From: Symbiodinium natans
Taxonomy: Eukaryota > Sar > Dinophyceae > Suessiales > Symbiodiniaceae
Assembly: GCA_905221605.1 (NCBI GenBank)
Contig: CAJNDS010000835.1
Span: 62,001-126,000, forward strand
Length of the DNA: 64,000 nucleotides
Reading direction: 5' to 3'
Every line of letters starts with the position of its first letter. Positions within the stretch are counted from its first letter, which is position 1. Of the stretch, positions 10,025 to 20,384 are shown in pieces. The translations under genes and the position numbers were made by a program. Below the pieces are notes generated by a model, which saw only the letters and a list, made by a program, of their open reading frames with translations, did not search any database and had not been told where the DNA came from.

Positions 10025-11644
10025 CCTCACCCTAAACCCACATTAGGGAACGTTTGAGTAGCACCCCCCCATGAGATAAAATGGTTCGACGTGTTACCTG
10101 TCTCCGAGGCTGCCCCCAGCATTGGCCCCAACAGCCGCCCCAGACCCCGTACCCACATCCGGGCAAGCCTAAACCCGAAATCTGTGTCCCAAACCCTAAG
10201 CCTTCTCCTAAACCCTACACTCCCTAAGCCCTAAACTCGCAAAAACTCCCAAACCCCCAAACCCCCTAGGCCCTAAGACCTTCTTGAACCTTGGCCTTGA
10301 GCGCCAGTCGCGGCCCTCTGAGCAACTTCATGATCTACCCCTTACGAATCCTTAAATGACTCAAAGATCCCAGATGCCCCACGTCCTAAGTCATGAGAAT
10401 GAAGATGGACCCCTTATGCTACACCTCCAGCCGTTGAAATGGGAGGATCTGCAACTGGCTCTGTGCAGCTTGGGCTGGTAAGGATGTCCTCAACATCCGA
10501 TGGCGGGTTTAGGGTTTGGTGGGCTTTTGGGGGGGTTTTGGGGTGTCAGCCAAACTCCGCAGAGCTGATAGCGGCTGCCCAAGTAGCTCCACTAGTCAGG
10601 CGCCAGTTTCGTCCGTGACATCGTGCCCCAGCACAGAAAGAAGGGAGCTGGCGAGTTCCTCCAGTGATTCCTCCCAGGCGTGGGGTTTTTTGTCGGGTTT
10701 CTGTTGCCTCCATCTCCCTTCCTTCGTGTATGGGGGCTGAGGTCAAAGACCGACCACTAGCTCAAAGAGCCCCGAAAAGAGCTCCGCAGGCTTCCAAGCG
10801 CCTGGAGCTGTCCTTATTTACAGGGGGAAAACATCAGTGGGCAGTTGGCCAAAGTCGGCCCGGACTAAGGGTCAGAGATGGATCTGAGGATCGTCTGCCA
10901 GATGGAGTAACACGGTCCAGGCGAGCTCGTGGCGTGCAAAGACAACAACACAGCTTGCTTTGCACTCTGCAGCTTTGCCCTCGCTTTTGCAAACAAAAAC
11001 GCACGGAGCGCGGTGCAATAATTTGCGTCAGTTTGCATCCTTTGCTCCACGGCTGCGTAAACGCAGAGGCACCTAGATGTGGAAAATAGAATCGATGTGC
11101 ATGCAGCCAGCCGCGTTCAAAGTTCTCGCAGGCTGTGGCTCGCCAATGCTTGTGTGTCAGACTTCCCGCCAGAAAACGCCCGATCGTGGCGCAGCAGAAG
11201 AGTGATGTGACATCGCAGGGAACAAACCTTCAGGACCTAACATTCGAACAAGGCGGGAAGCAAAAGCAACAAACGCCAACTTAGACAGTGAATTCGCAAA
11301 GCCTCTCCCGGCCGAACCTAAAGACCTGGGACGACCAGTCTCAGGCTTCTGCTCGTATCCCTACGTTAGCGCCCTCAACCGCAACAGTCAGAGCCAGAAG
11401 GGACCGGTAATTGTTCTTTGCATCTCAAATCTTCCTTTTCCTGCTGAAACGATATCTGAGGCAGTAGCTTCACTTGCTCTCAGATGGAGAACTGATTAAA
11501 GAACTACCGTTTGAACTTCGAAGAGCACTCGGAAGAGTTACAATGAGCGTTTGGCCGAGCAGTTCCCCAAAACTCTTGTTAGGCGAGCTTGCCGCCATGG
11601 TGAGCTGCAAAAGGTTGTGCTTCATATGGAGTCCGGGTCGCTGG
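10025..11644. other. Longest ITR-poor spacer of the left half; no gene recognised
   Basis: The first ~250 bp contain decayed C-rich telomere-like fragments; the rest is unique. A plus-strand frame at 10664-11089 (141 codons) is the longest, but it has no recognisable domain or composition bias. An exon of a split gene here cannot be excluded. Confidence 0.4.
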
Positions 11645-11733
11645 GTTTAGGGTTTAGGGGTTTAGGGTTTAGGGTTTAGGGGTTTAAGGGTTTAGGGGTT
11701 TAGGGTTTAGGGTTTAGGGTTTAGGGTTTAGGG
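11645..11733 (+). repeat. Interstitial telomere-like tract, followed by GGTACGGAGG repeats
   Basis: About 12 G-rich units, then four copies of a ~14-bp GGGTACGGAGGCC unit to about 11780. Confidence 0.9.
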
Positions 11734-11779
11734 TACGGAGGGAGGGTACGGAGGCCGGGTACGGAGGCCGGGTACGGAG

Positions 11780-12906
11780 GCACAACTCCTCTAGAACTTA
11801 GAAGTATGACCAGCAAAGGGCCCTATGTGGGCCATTACTTTGGGGTTCTTCTACACGGAGTCTATACCCCCCTTCAGAATACACAGTATAAAGAGTATAA
11901 GACCTGTGACATATTATATCATATGCGAAGAATAATATGTGGTTCATCATACGTAGTTTTTTGGCTGAGCCCCCCCAAGATCGCTGGAGGGCGTCTCGCG
12001 CGGTTGAGGGTTTTATGGTTTAGGGTAACCCTAAACCCTAAACCCTGAACCCTGAACCCTCCCATGGCAAGCTCGCAGAGTTCTGGGCATCAGCAGCACC
12101 CAACAGAGGCTCCTCATGGCGGATCTCCTCATGTTGTTCCTGGCAGTCCCAAGGCACACCCACAGGGGTTCGGGGGGGCTCAGAGAAACTGTACAGGTAC
12201 TGCTTGTATCGCCCCAAAAACTTCTGACCCGAGCTTTGACCCAAAGGTTTCTTGGACTTAGGTTCACCTGTCTGCTGGTAACCAGAGGGACCAGAGGGCT
12301 GCAAAAAATGACCCGAAGGGCACGGTGACAGTACTACTGAGACCTGACACCCCAAAAAGTGCGGAAGGTAGGCGCTGTACAAGAATGAGACATCTGAGTC
12401 GCGGGGCCGATTTCTTTGACTGTTAGGGGCCTAACCCCCGAAAACTCTAAGCCCCTAAACCGCAAGGCCTAAACCCTAAACCCTAAACCCTGGAGCTAAG
12501 GTTGCGAGTTTGGCGGTGTCAGGGTCCATGCTGATTTCGGGGAGATTTGTCTGGGAGGGTTTGTGCGTGGTTGCCCGAACCGTTTTCAGGCCCAAAGAAA
12601 TACAAGAAAATGAGGGGCCCCGTGTTCTTAATTAGTCTCGGGCCTACAAAATCGAGAACATCCAGTCCCCTTAGTGTCTTGATTAGTTTTGGCTTCGGTC
12701 GGGCCCTGCAATAAGAATCGAAACATCAGACTTTTGCTGACTACTGCACCAAAACTTAAGACTCCAAAGGCAAACCCAAAACGGCACCCGACTGGCTGCA
12801 AAACCAGGACAGCAAGGCCCATGAAAAGAGGCAGAGTAAGCAAAGGCCCCGCTCCCAAAACTCAAACATGCATCCGAAGTCCCTTTTGTTTTTTTCTCCT
12901 TTTTTC
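11780..12906. other. Spacer, no gene recognised
   Basis: Unique DNA with a small CCCTAAA tract at 12026-12060 and another near 12470-12490. Overlapping short frames occupy both strands at 12.04-12.38 kb without recognisable domains. Confidence 0.45.
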
Positions 12907-12908
12907 TT

Positions 12909-12910
12909 CT

Positions 12911-12962
<52 letters not shown>
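12909..12962 (+). repeat. Abutting poly-T/poly-G tract
   Basis: A T run passes directly into about 41 G residues. Comparable junctions occur near 5228-5265 and 24907-24945. Confidence 0.95.
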
Positions 12963-12963
<1 letters not shown>

Positions 12964-13528
12964 GGGAGGGGGAACTCCCTGGTCAGGTGACAGTTTGTGG
13001 GCATCTTTGGACATTTGCACTCGCGTTTTGCCGGGGTTTCCTTTTAGACCTTGCGCGGAGCCGGTTTGCTTGGACAAGCAGCCTTGCTATGTTTCAAGAA
13101 TGGTATGTTAAGCTCATGGAATAAGTCCAGTGTCTCGGGCTTGGAAAGCATCGAAAGAAGGCAGGTTCGAAGGGAGCTGCATACGATCTCTGCTTGACTT
13201 TGGGGCTTTCGAGGCCCAAACCCCACACCACCCCTGAAATAAACCCTAAACCCTTTAAACCCCAAACCCTAAACCCTAAACTCTAAACCCTCAACCCTGA
13301 ACGCCGGGCTCGTGCTGTCCAGGGCTCAGGATCGCGAGATCGATCCCACAGGCAAGGCGCCAACCTCGCAGTCGTCGGCGGCTTTGTTTTGGGGCACCAC
13401 CGGCGCGCCCTTAACCCTAAACCCTAAACCCTAAACCCTAAACCAATCAGGGCACTCTAGGTCACTATAGGGGCAAATGACTCTCGCAGCACCATACACG
13501 TAGGCATGCTCAGCCCGAGATATGCACC
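12963..13528. other. Spacer, no gene recognised
   Basis: Unique DNA with short CCCTAAA tracts around 13240-13290 and 13412-13444. Confidence 0.5.
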
Positions 13529-13650
13529 AGGGTTCAGGGTTCAGGGTTCAGGGTTCAGGGTTCAGGGTTCAGGGTTCAGGGTTCAGGGTTCAGGGTTTAG
13601 GGTTTAGGGTTTAGGGTTTAGGGTTTAGGGTTTAGGGTTTAGGGTTAGGG
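13529..13650 (+). repeat. Telomere-like tract: TTCAGGG block then TTTAGGG block
   Basis: Nine TTCAGGG units (to ~13594) are followed by about eight TTTAGGG units with a sharp switch. Confidence 0.97.
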
Positions 13651-14542
13651 TCCGACTCCTGTGTGCGAGCTCAAGCCGAGCACCCTGCGGCCATCGGCAC
13701 CCTGGCGTATTGTGCTTTCCGGTGCTCTCAGGTTTGGGGCTTAGGGCTTTAGGGTTGTGGGGTTTAGGGTTTAGGGTTTAGGGCTTCAGGGTTTCGGGCT
13801 GTCAGGTTTAGATTTTTGGGGGGTGCTTTTTGGGGGCTTAGGGCTTTAGGGTTGTGGGGTTTAGGGTTTGGGGCGGATGCCCTCTGCCCTCCACCTCTGG
13901 ACCCAACCATAGAATGTACGCGAATGGGGGGTTACGAAACTAAGGGACCCCAATATAGACCCTAAATGAATTCCCCGATTCTAATCAGGACCCCCACCAG
14001 GTGGAAACCCCCATGTTGGAGGGTTTCCCCAACCTCCCCGGCCCGCACAGGTGATCCTAGCCATGGGTCAAGATGATGGGCCCTATTGAAGGTTTCAGTT
14101 TAGGGTTCAGGACTAGGGTCTAGGATCCTATTCTTGGAAAACACATTCGACCCCACGGAGTCCGTGAGGGCGTCCAAACTTGTAGGACAGCGACCCAAAA
14201 ACGCAAGTCAGCCTGAGCATGCCTTAACCACAAGAGTTGCAGCCCACCGTCCTTGGAGCATCCGCACCGGGTCGCCTGAAGCCCGCCTCTGAAGAAGCTA
14301 GTGTTTAGGGCTCAAGGGTCTACGTACCGGGCTCAGGGGTTTTGACCTTTGATTGAGAAGTCTTGGGGGGGGTGGGGGGGGGGGGGGTTAAACTCGAAAT
14401 TGCCAGCGGAGAGATTTCGCGAAAGCCAGGACGTGTTCCTTGCGGTTGCAAGCTGGAGGCACTCGAACGAAGGCCACCTTGCTGTCCATGTGGCTGTGAT
14501 GATGCTGACGAATGCGTGGGGGCCTGGCGCCAGTGCTCCCCT
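13651..14542. other. Spacer, no gene recognised
   Basis: Degenerate G-rich telomere-like stretches lie at 13730-13870. The remainder is unique DNA with a short G run near 14365-14388. Confidence 0.5.
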
Positions 14543-14604
14543 ACCCTAAACCCTAAACCCTAAACCCTAAACCCTAAACCCTAAACCTTAAACCCTAAAC
14601 CCTA
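14543..14604 (-). repeat. Interstitial telomere-like tract (CCCTAAA)
   Basis: Eight to nine units; decayed C-rich sequence continues to about 14700. Confidence 0.93.
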
Positions 14605-14816
14605 ATACCCCAAAACCCTGAACCCGACACCCTACACCCTAGACCCCAGAGCCTAGAGCCGAGAACACAAACCCGAAAACCCTAAACCCCAATCCCGACA
14701 GCTTCTGCAGACAGCAACAAAAACACGCGCAGACTTCCCAAGGCCTCGGAGCCTTCGAGGGCTCCGGGAAAGCCACCTCACGGCAAAAAAGCCCAGTGTC
14801 TAGGAGGGAAAGAGGG

Positions 14817-14873
14817 TTTAGGGTTTAGGGTTTAGGGTTTAGGGTTTAGGGTTTAGGGTTTAGGGTTTAGGGT
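14817..14873 (+). repeat. Interstitial telomere-like tract (TTTAGGG)
   Basis: Eight perfect units. Confidence 0.95.
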
Positions 14874-16078
14874 TCCCGGATCCCTGGGGTCGACACACTT
14901 CACCCTCAAGCGATAACCCCGAAACCCGTTTGGGGCGGTTCAGCAAGCTGGGTTGGGACTTCAAAGCCGGGCTCTTCAGGAAGCGACATCAGGTGACCAG
15001 AAAGTGGATGAAAAGGTTTTGGGCCGGAACTGAAACGAAATCACTAGTTGCGATGATACCCTGCTCTTGATATGGATAGCACAAAGCCATGGTTCCCCCG
15101 GAGGCTCTGGCCGCCTGTGCCGCCTTTTCACGTAGGACCCGTTTCTAAGAAGTCCCCCCGCGCGAGGGCCACCAACTCCTGAACCCCGAGGCACTGAACA
15201 TCCTCCCTAAACCCTGAACCCTGAACCCTAAACCCTAAACCCTCACCCCTGAGCCCTAAACCCTAAATTCCGAGGCCCGCGCGCGAACGCCATTTTGAAG
15301 AACCACCGGCTTGTACCTGAAACCCTTGGGGTTTCGGGTTTCGGGTTTCGGGTTTAGGGTTTAGGGTTTAGGGTTTAGAAAAGCCTAAACCCTAAACCGG
15401 GTTTCTGAGTGCTGACGACAAACGCAGGTTGGGGCTTAAGGGTTAAGAGGCTTAGGGTTTAGGGTGGCTTAGGGGGTTTGGGGTTTAGGGTTTAGGGTAT
15501 GGGGTTTAGGGTTTAGTGTTTAGGGCCTAGGGCTGCGGAATCAAAGAGCAGTGCATGTGGCAGGCCACCCTTCAGCCTCTAGGGCTTTTGCTTACGTGCT
15601 CCCTAAGCCCCAGACTCTATGGGAGATCGGAGCAAAGTCGGAACAAGAGACCTCCCCCTGAAAGCCCCTGCTCCAAGAGCTCCTGAAACTTGAGGGTCTT
15701 CGCATGTCAGGCGTAGGCAAAATCTGGCATACATCTCCCAGGACTCATCAGCTCAGTAGGCACTCATCCGGGACGCTCTCGTGCATGACCTTGGCCCACG
15801 CAGCTGCACACTGTCCGCACAGTCGCAAGAAGAGCCTAAATCTTCAAACCTGGGCTCCCGGCAGGGCTGTTGCGATACCGCTCCACATGAGCCTGGCCGA
15901 CCGTGGGATAAATTCACGTCTGCTGCGCTTGCATGTCGAAGGGAACCCTAAACCCTAAACCCTAAGGGTGCAGAGTCTTAGGGGTTTCGGTCGTGGGGCG
16001 GTCCTAGCTGCCAACTGCGATGGGCTGCCACAGCCGCGTGCACCCTAAGCTGCCCACTTGGCCCTCAAAGCCCTAGAC
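14874..16078. other. Spacer with small telomere-like tracts
   Basis: Short tracts of both orientations occur at about 15200-15270, 15340-15400, 15440-15525 and 15945-15965. A plus frame of 84 codons at 15704-15958 ends in telomere-like DNA and is not persuasive. Confidence 0.5.
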
Positions 16079-16152
16079 CCTAAACCCTACACCCTACACC
16101 CTGCACCCTAAACCCTAAACCCTAAACCCTAAACCCTAAACCCTAAACCCTA
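16079..16152 (-). repeat. Interstitial telomere-like tract (CCCTAAA)
   Basis: About ten units, preceded by CCCTACA variants. Confidence 0.93.
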
Positions 16153-16289
16153 CCGAGCAAAGGAAGCCAGAGCAAGTCGAGCCTCCAGCCCTTGGTGCGG
16201 TCCGCTCCAGCTCACTCCGCAAACCTCTCAGGGATGAGCCCCTCTGGGGAGCTGAGGGCTTAAGGTCTAGGGCCTAGGGTTTGGGTTTA

Positions 16290-16366
16290 GGGCCAGTTTA
16301 GGGTTTAGGGCTTCGGGTTTCGGGTTTAGGGTTTAGGGTTTAGGGTTTAGGGTTTAGGGCTGAGGG
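16290..16366 (+). repeat. Interstitial telomere-like tract (TTTAGGG)
   Basis: About ten imperfect units, inverted relative to the tract 140 bp to the left. Confidence 0.92.
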
Positions 16367-18468
16367 CTCCGGGCTGAGGGGCTTCAAGGTTGTAGGTTTC
16401 AGGGCTTTCGGGGTTGTTCGGTGGTCTCAGAAGGGCAGAAGCCTGCTCTGCCCGGAGTCCTCAACCGGCCTTCTTGCTTGGCAGTACCCATTTCGAGTAG
16501 CCACCTCAGCTTCTGAGCAGGGTGCAGAAGTGCAGCCTGGCAGCAATGACAGCATTTTAGGATTCAGGGTTCAGGGTTTGGGGTTTAGGGATTCAATGTA
16601 ATTAAGCTCCTTAGCAGCAGCAGCAGCCGCCCAGGTCACACCTGGCGACGTGAGACCTTCTTGGCAGCATTCCCCCAGGTTTCGGCAAGTGCGGCCAGGG
16701 GCCCCGGCTGAATTTGGACCAAAAGTGGGGCACATACGCGGGGTCCACCAAGTTAACAAACCTTAGCACAGGCAGGGTTTAGGGTTTAGGGGTTGAGGGT
16801 CTGGGGAGAATTCCTGCAGGATACTCCTCAAGCCATGTGGGTACTGGAGGGATCAGAAGAAGCCGTTTAGACTGCAGGGTTCAGGGTTCAGGGTTCAGGG
16901 TTTAGCAACGTCCATGCAGGGTGTCGCGTTTAGGGTAGGCCACTATGGAAACATTCCTCGCAAAGCAGGCTGACTCCCATGCGCTGCTGACTGAGAGGGT
17001 TTAGGGTTTAGGTTGACTACCTGATCTTGATCATTACCTTTTGAAAAAAGTCTTCGTCTCAGGTACGTTGTTGGTTTTTGATGTCAGCAACGTGCTGAAA
17101 GAACAATATCAACTGCGCGGGCGTTTTCAAAAAGAGACAAATTGCCGAAGTTGACCATGCCTCCAACATGCACCTCACACCGAGATGGTTCGATAAAATC
17201 GCTGAGAAACGGTCCGGAACATACAACAAAGCAAGCCTCAAACTAAAGAACTACTTGAGCAGAAAACTCAGCAACAACTCCTCTCACAAAACCTTGAAGC
17301 CCCTCACACGCCCTAAACGCACCAAACAGCCCCACATGCCCTAAATGCTCAATGCCATAAACGCCTTAACCCTCAACTCCTCGACCCTAAACATGCAACC
17401 CTCAACATTCCTGGGTACCCCCCTCAATCCCAAAACCCCCCCCCCCCCCCCCTCAAGCCTCCACCCTTAGCCCTCAAGCCTCCACCCTAAACCCTAAGCT
17501 CTAAACCCTAAACCCTGAGGCCTAAACCCTAAACCCTAAACCCCCAAACCCTACAAATGTGGGTGCCCGGCGCATAGCCGAGGCAGGCCCTGCTCTGAAA
17601 GTCGATGGGCAGGTAGAGGAAGTTGTACCTTCCATCGAAGGGGTTTAGGCCTTACATGAGGGTTTAGGGTTTAGGGTTTAGGGTTTAGGGTTTAGAGCTT
17701 AGGGTTTAGATTTGTTTAGGCATTTAGGGTTTAGTTCGGGTGTAGGGTATGGCAGTTGCGAATGCAAAAGCAGAATAACTACCTTTGTAAGTACCGCGAA
17801 TGGAGAAGTAGAAGAATAAGCCTTTCCTTAATCTAAGATTCATGACTGATGAGTGGCAAAGTACAAAAAATCACATGTGTTATGATTCTGACAATGACTA
17901 TCAAAGCAAAACTTTCGTCAACAACTGATAGAACAGCACAGCAATGAAAGTTATGGAACAGCTTGTACGGATTTAACTAGATTTGGGGGCCTCTCGCCTG
18001 GCCTGAACGATCAGGAGTCAGCGGCGTTGGGGGCTTCAGGGTCTAGCAAGGGTGAAGGCTGAACCTGGAGTTTTAGGGTTTAGGGTTTAGGGTCCGGGTT
18101 TAGGGTTTTGAACCTTCCGGATGTTACATGGCTCCAAAATCTAGGGGCCAATCCGGAAGCCATTTTGCTACCCTCACATACCCCAAACAAACCCAAGGGC
18201 CCATACTTCAGCAGAGAGCCCGACGCCTGTGAGGATCTGTGCTTCTGGAAATCTGGGGTCTTGGATCTGGGGGCACCCAAGGGCCTGCTCCAGCTCTTAG
18301 GGGCATTCCTCCAGTTTCGGCTTAGGTGGTTTAGGGTCTTTCGGGGGGCTGCGCAGCAGGGAAGCCGGAAAGACCATAGAGACAAGAGTTGCTCCGAATG
18401 GCGCACTTTCCCTCAAAGCCTTCGCTGTCGAGCATGGCCAGCCTCGGCTCTCTTTCTCTGGAGGTTGT
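16367..18468. other. Spacer with decayed telomere-like DNA; no gene recognised
   Basis: Unique segments alternate with short tracts (about 16570-16590, 16780, 17480-17550, 17650-17740, 18070-18090) and a C run at 17438-17451. Frames of 108-120 codons lie on both strands at 18.08-18.47 kb without a recognisable domain. Confidence 0.45.
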
Positions 18469-18578
18469 AGGGTTTAGGGTTTAGGGTTTAGGGTTTAGGG
18501 TTTAGGGTTTAGGGTTTAGGGTTTAGGGTTTAGGGTTTAGGGTTTAGGGTTTAGGGTTTAGGGTTTAGGGTTTAGGGT
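18469..18578 (+). repeat. Long interstitial telomere-like tract (TTTAGGG)
   Basis: About 16 perfect heptamers. Confidence 0.97.
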
Positions 18579-19133
18579 ACACGGCTCTAGCAACTAACTA
18601 CGAAGGCGTTCAGGTGAAAGCCTCTGCATGCTCAGGATAGGCGATGAGATCATGTCGCAAAAGGTTCTCCCTCAAATGTTGCGATGCCTGTGTAGCCTGA
18701 GACCGCCGCAGCATCGCTCGCGTGTAGTTATTTGGCAAATTGCGAAGCATAACCTGGCATCAGATCTCAGCTGTGCTCCCTCAAAGGCATGAGCGCGCAG
18801 ACGTGGACAAAGTCAAAATGGATTAATACGAACCATTGAGAATTGTCGTAGTCGATTAATAACATCACGACCTCCTTCACTCAAAACAGAACTTTCTTGT
18901 GAGGACAGAAGCTCATCACCCCGGGAAAAAACGAAAAACCCAAACACCTCAAAGCCGAACCCCCCCCCCCCAAACCCTAAACCCAAACCCGAAAGCCTAA
19001 ACCCTTAACCCTTAATCCCAAACCCCCTAACCCCCTCAGAACAAAAAAAAGGTGCGGCGAAGCGAGCCGCAATTGCTGTCGTGCACTCTTCCATGGGCAG
19101 ATCGCCTGGGGGAAGAGTGGAGGAGGTCGGGCT
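18579..19133. other. Spacer, no gene recognised
   Basis: Unique, relatively AT-balanced DNA, ending in decayed CCCTAAA-like sequence and a C run near 18960. Confidence 0.5.
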
Positions 19134-19340
19134 CAGGGTTTAGGGTTTAGGGTTAGGGCTTAGGGCTTAGGGCTTAGGGCTTAGGGCTTAGGGCTTAGGG
19201 CTTAGGGCTTAGGGCTTAGGGCTTAGGGCTTAGGGCTTAGGGCTTAGGGCTTAGGGTTTAGGGTTTAGGGTTTAGGGTTTAGGGTTTAGGGTTTAGGGTT
19301 TAGGGTTTAGGGTTTAGGGTTTAGGGTTCAAGGTTCAGGG
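19134..19340 (+). repeat. Telomere-like tract with 14-16-unit CTTAGGG block
   Basis: TTTAGGG units are followed by a uniform CTTAGGG block (~19157-19253) and then about 11 TTTAGGG units. It is one of the longest telomere-like tracts here. Confidence 0.97.
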
Positions 19341-19948
19341 CTTAGGGCTTGGGTCTCAGGGCCCCTAAACGTCCACAAGCCGTATATCTATGAACCTAGA
19401 ACCCCGGAAAACATACAGCCACCCCGAAGGGTCTCGGGATTCCAGGGCTTCTGGGGTGCGGGGCTTTAGGCGCTGAGGGTTTAGGGGTTTAGGGTTTAGG
19501 GTTTAGGGTTGCGGGTTTAGGGTTTGAGGGTTGAAAAATTTGGCTCGTTTCTTTCCAAGGTTTCGCATTGGGATTTCCCCCCTGTTCTTGCTGTAACTGC
19601 CGTTGATCTGGAGTATCTTTTGGAAGCACAAGGTTTGCAACCAGCCACGGTGACCATTGTTACTATAAACCCTACATCCTAGGCCTTAAAGCCCAGAACC
19701 CCTGAACTCCCCACCGCCTCAAACCCCAAAACCCGAACCCTGAAACCCTACAACCCAACACATTCCAAACCCTGAAACCCTAAACCCGCCCACAATGCCA
19801 CTAAATATACAGGGGTGCAACGAGGCTCTTCAATCGAGCGACAGGCTTCCATAAACCCCAAACCCTAAACCCCCAACCACCCCCAAGCCCATAAACCCTA
19901 AACCCTAAACCCTAAACCTCTCCTACCATATAATTATAAACCTTAATG
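19341..19948. other. Spacer, no gene recognised
   Basis: Unique DNA with a short TTTAGGG tract at about 19485-19535 and decayed C-rich telomere-like sequence at 19665-19915. Confidence 0.5.
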
Positions 19949-19950
19949 GT

Positions 19951-20320
19951 ATTCGTGGGCAAGGCCCAAATATTCGTGGGCAAGGCCCAAAGATTCGTGG
20001 GCAAGGCCCAAATATTCGTGGGCAAGGCCCAAAATCCGGATTTTGGGCCTTGCCCACGAATTTTTGGGCCTTGCCCACGAATTTTTGGGCCTTGCCCACG
20101 AATTTCTGGGGTTGTTGGTTCGTGGGCAAGGCCCAAAAATTCGTGGGCAAGGCCCAAATATTCGTGGGCAAGGCCCAAATCTTCGTGGGCAAGGCCCAAA
20201 TATTCGTGGGCAAGGCCCAATATTCGTGGGCAAGGCCCAAGTATTCGTGGGCAAGGCCCAAATATTCGTGGGCAAGGCCCAAGTATTCGTGGGCAAGGCC
20301 CAAAAATTCGTGGGCAAGGC
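19951..20320. repeat. 21-bp tandem array with an internal inverted block
   Basis: The unit ATTCGTGGGCAAGGCCCAAA plus one base repeats about four times. It is then inverted for three units (about 20036-20105) and, after a short spacer, returns to the first orientation for about ten units. The first junction is a perfect palindrome centred on TCCGGA near 20039. The period is a multiple of three, so every frame stays open. Confidence 0.95.
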
Positions 20321-20384
20321 CCAAGGCCCACAATGCCCTTGAGACCCTAAACCCTTGAGCCCCTAAACCCTTGAGACCCTAAAC

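Noticed and set aside
19951-20320. CRISPR array
   Set aside because: Units are contiguous without unique spacers, and the context is eukaryotic.
19912-20358. Six overlapping frames of 99-139 codons (Gly-Leu-Ala-His-Glu or Phe-Val-Gly-Lys-Ala-Gln repeats)
   Set aside because: The 21-bp period keeps all six frames open; there is no sign of coding selection.
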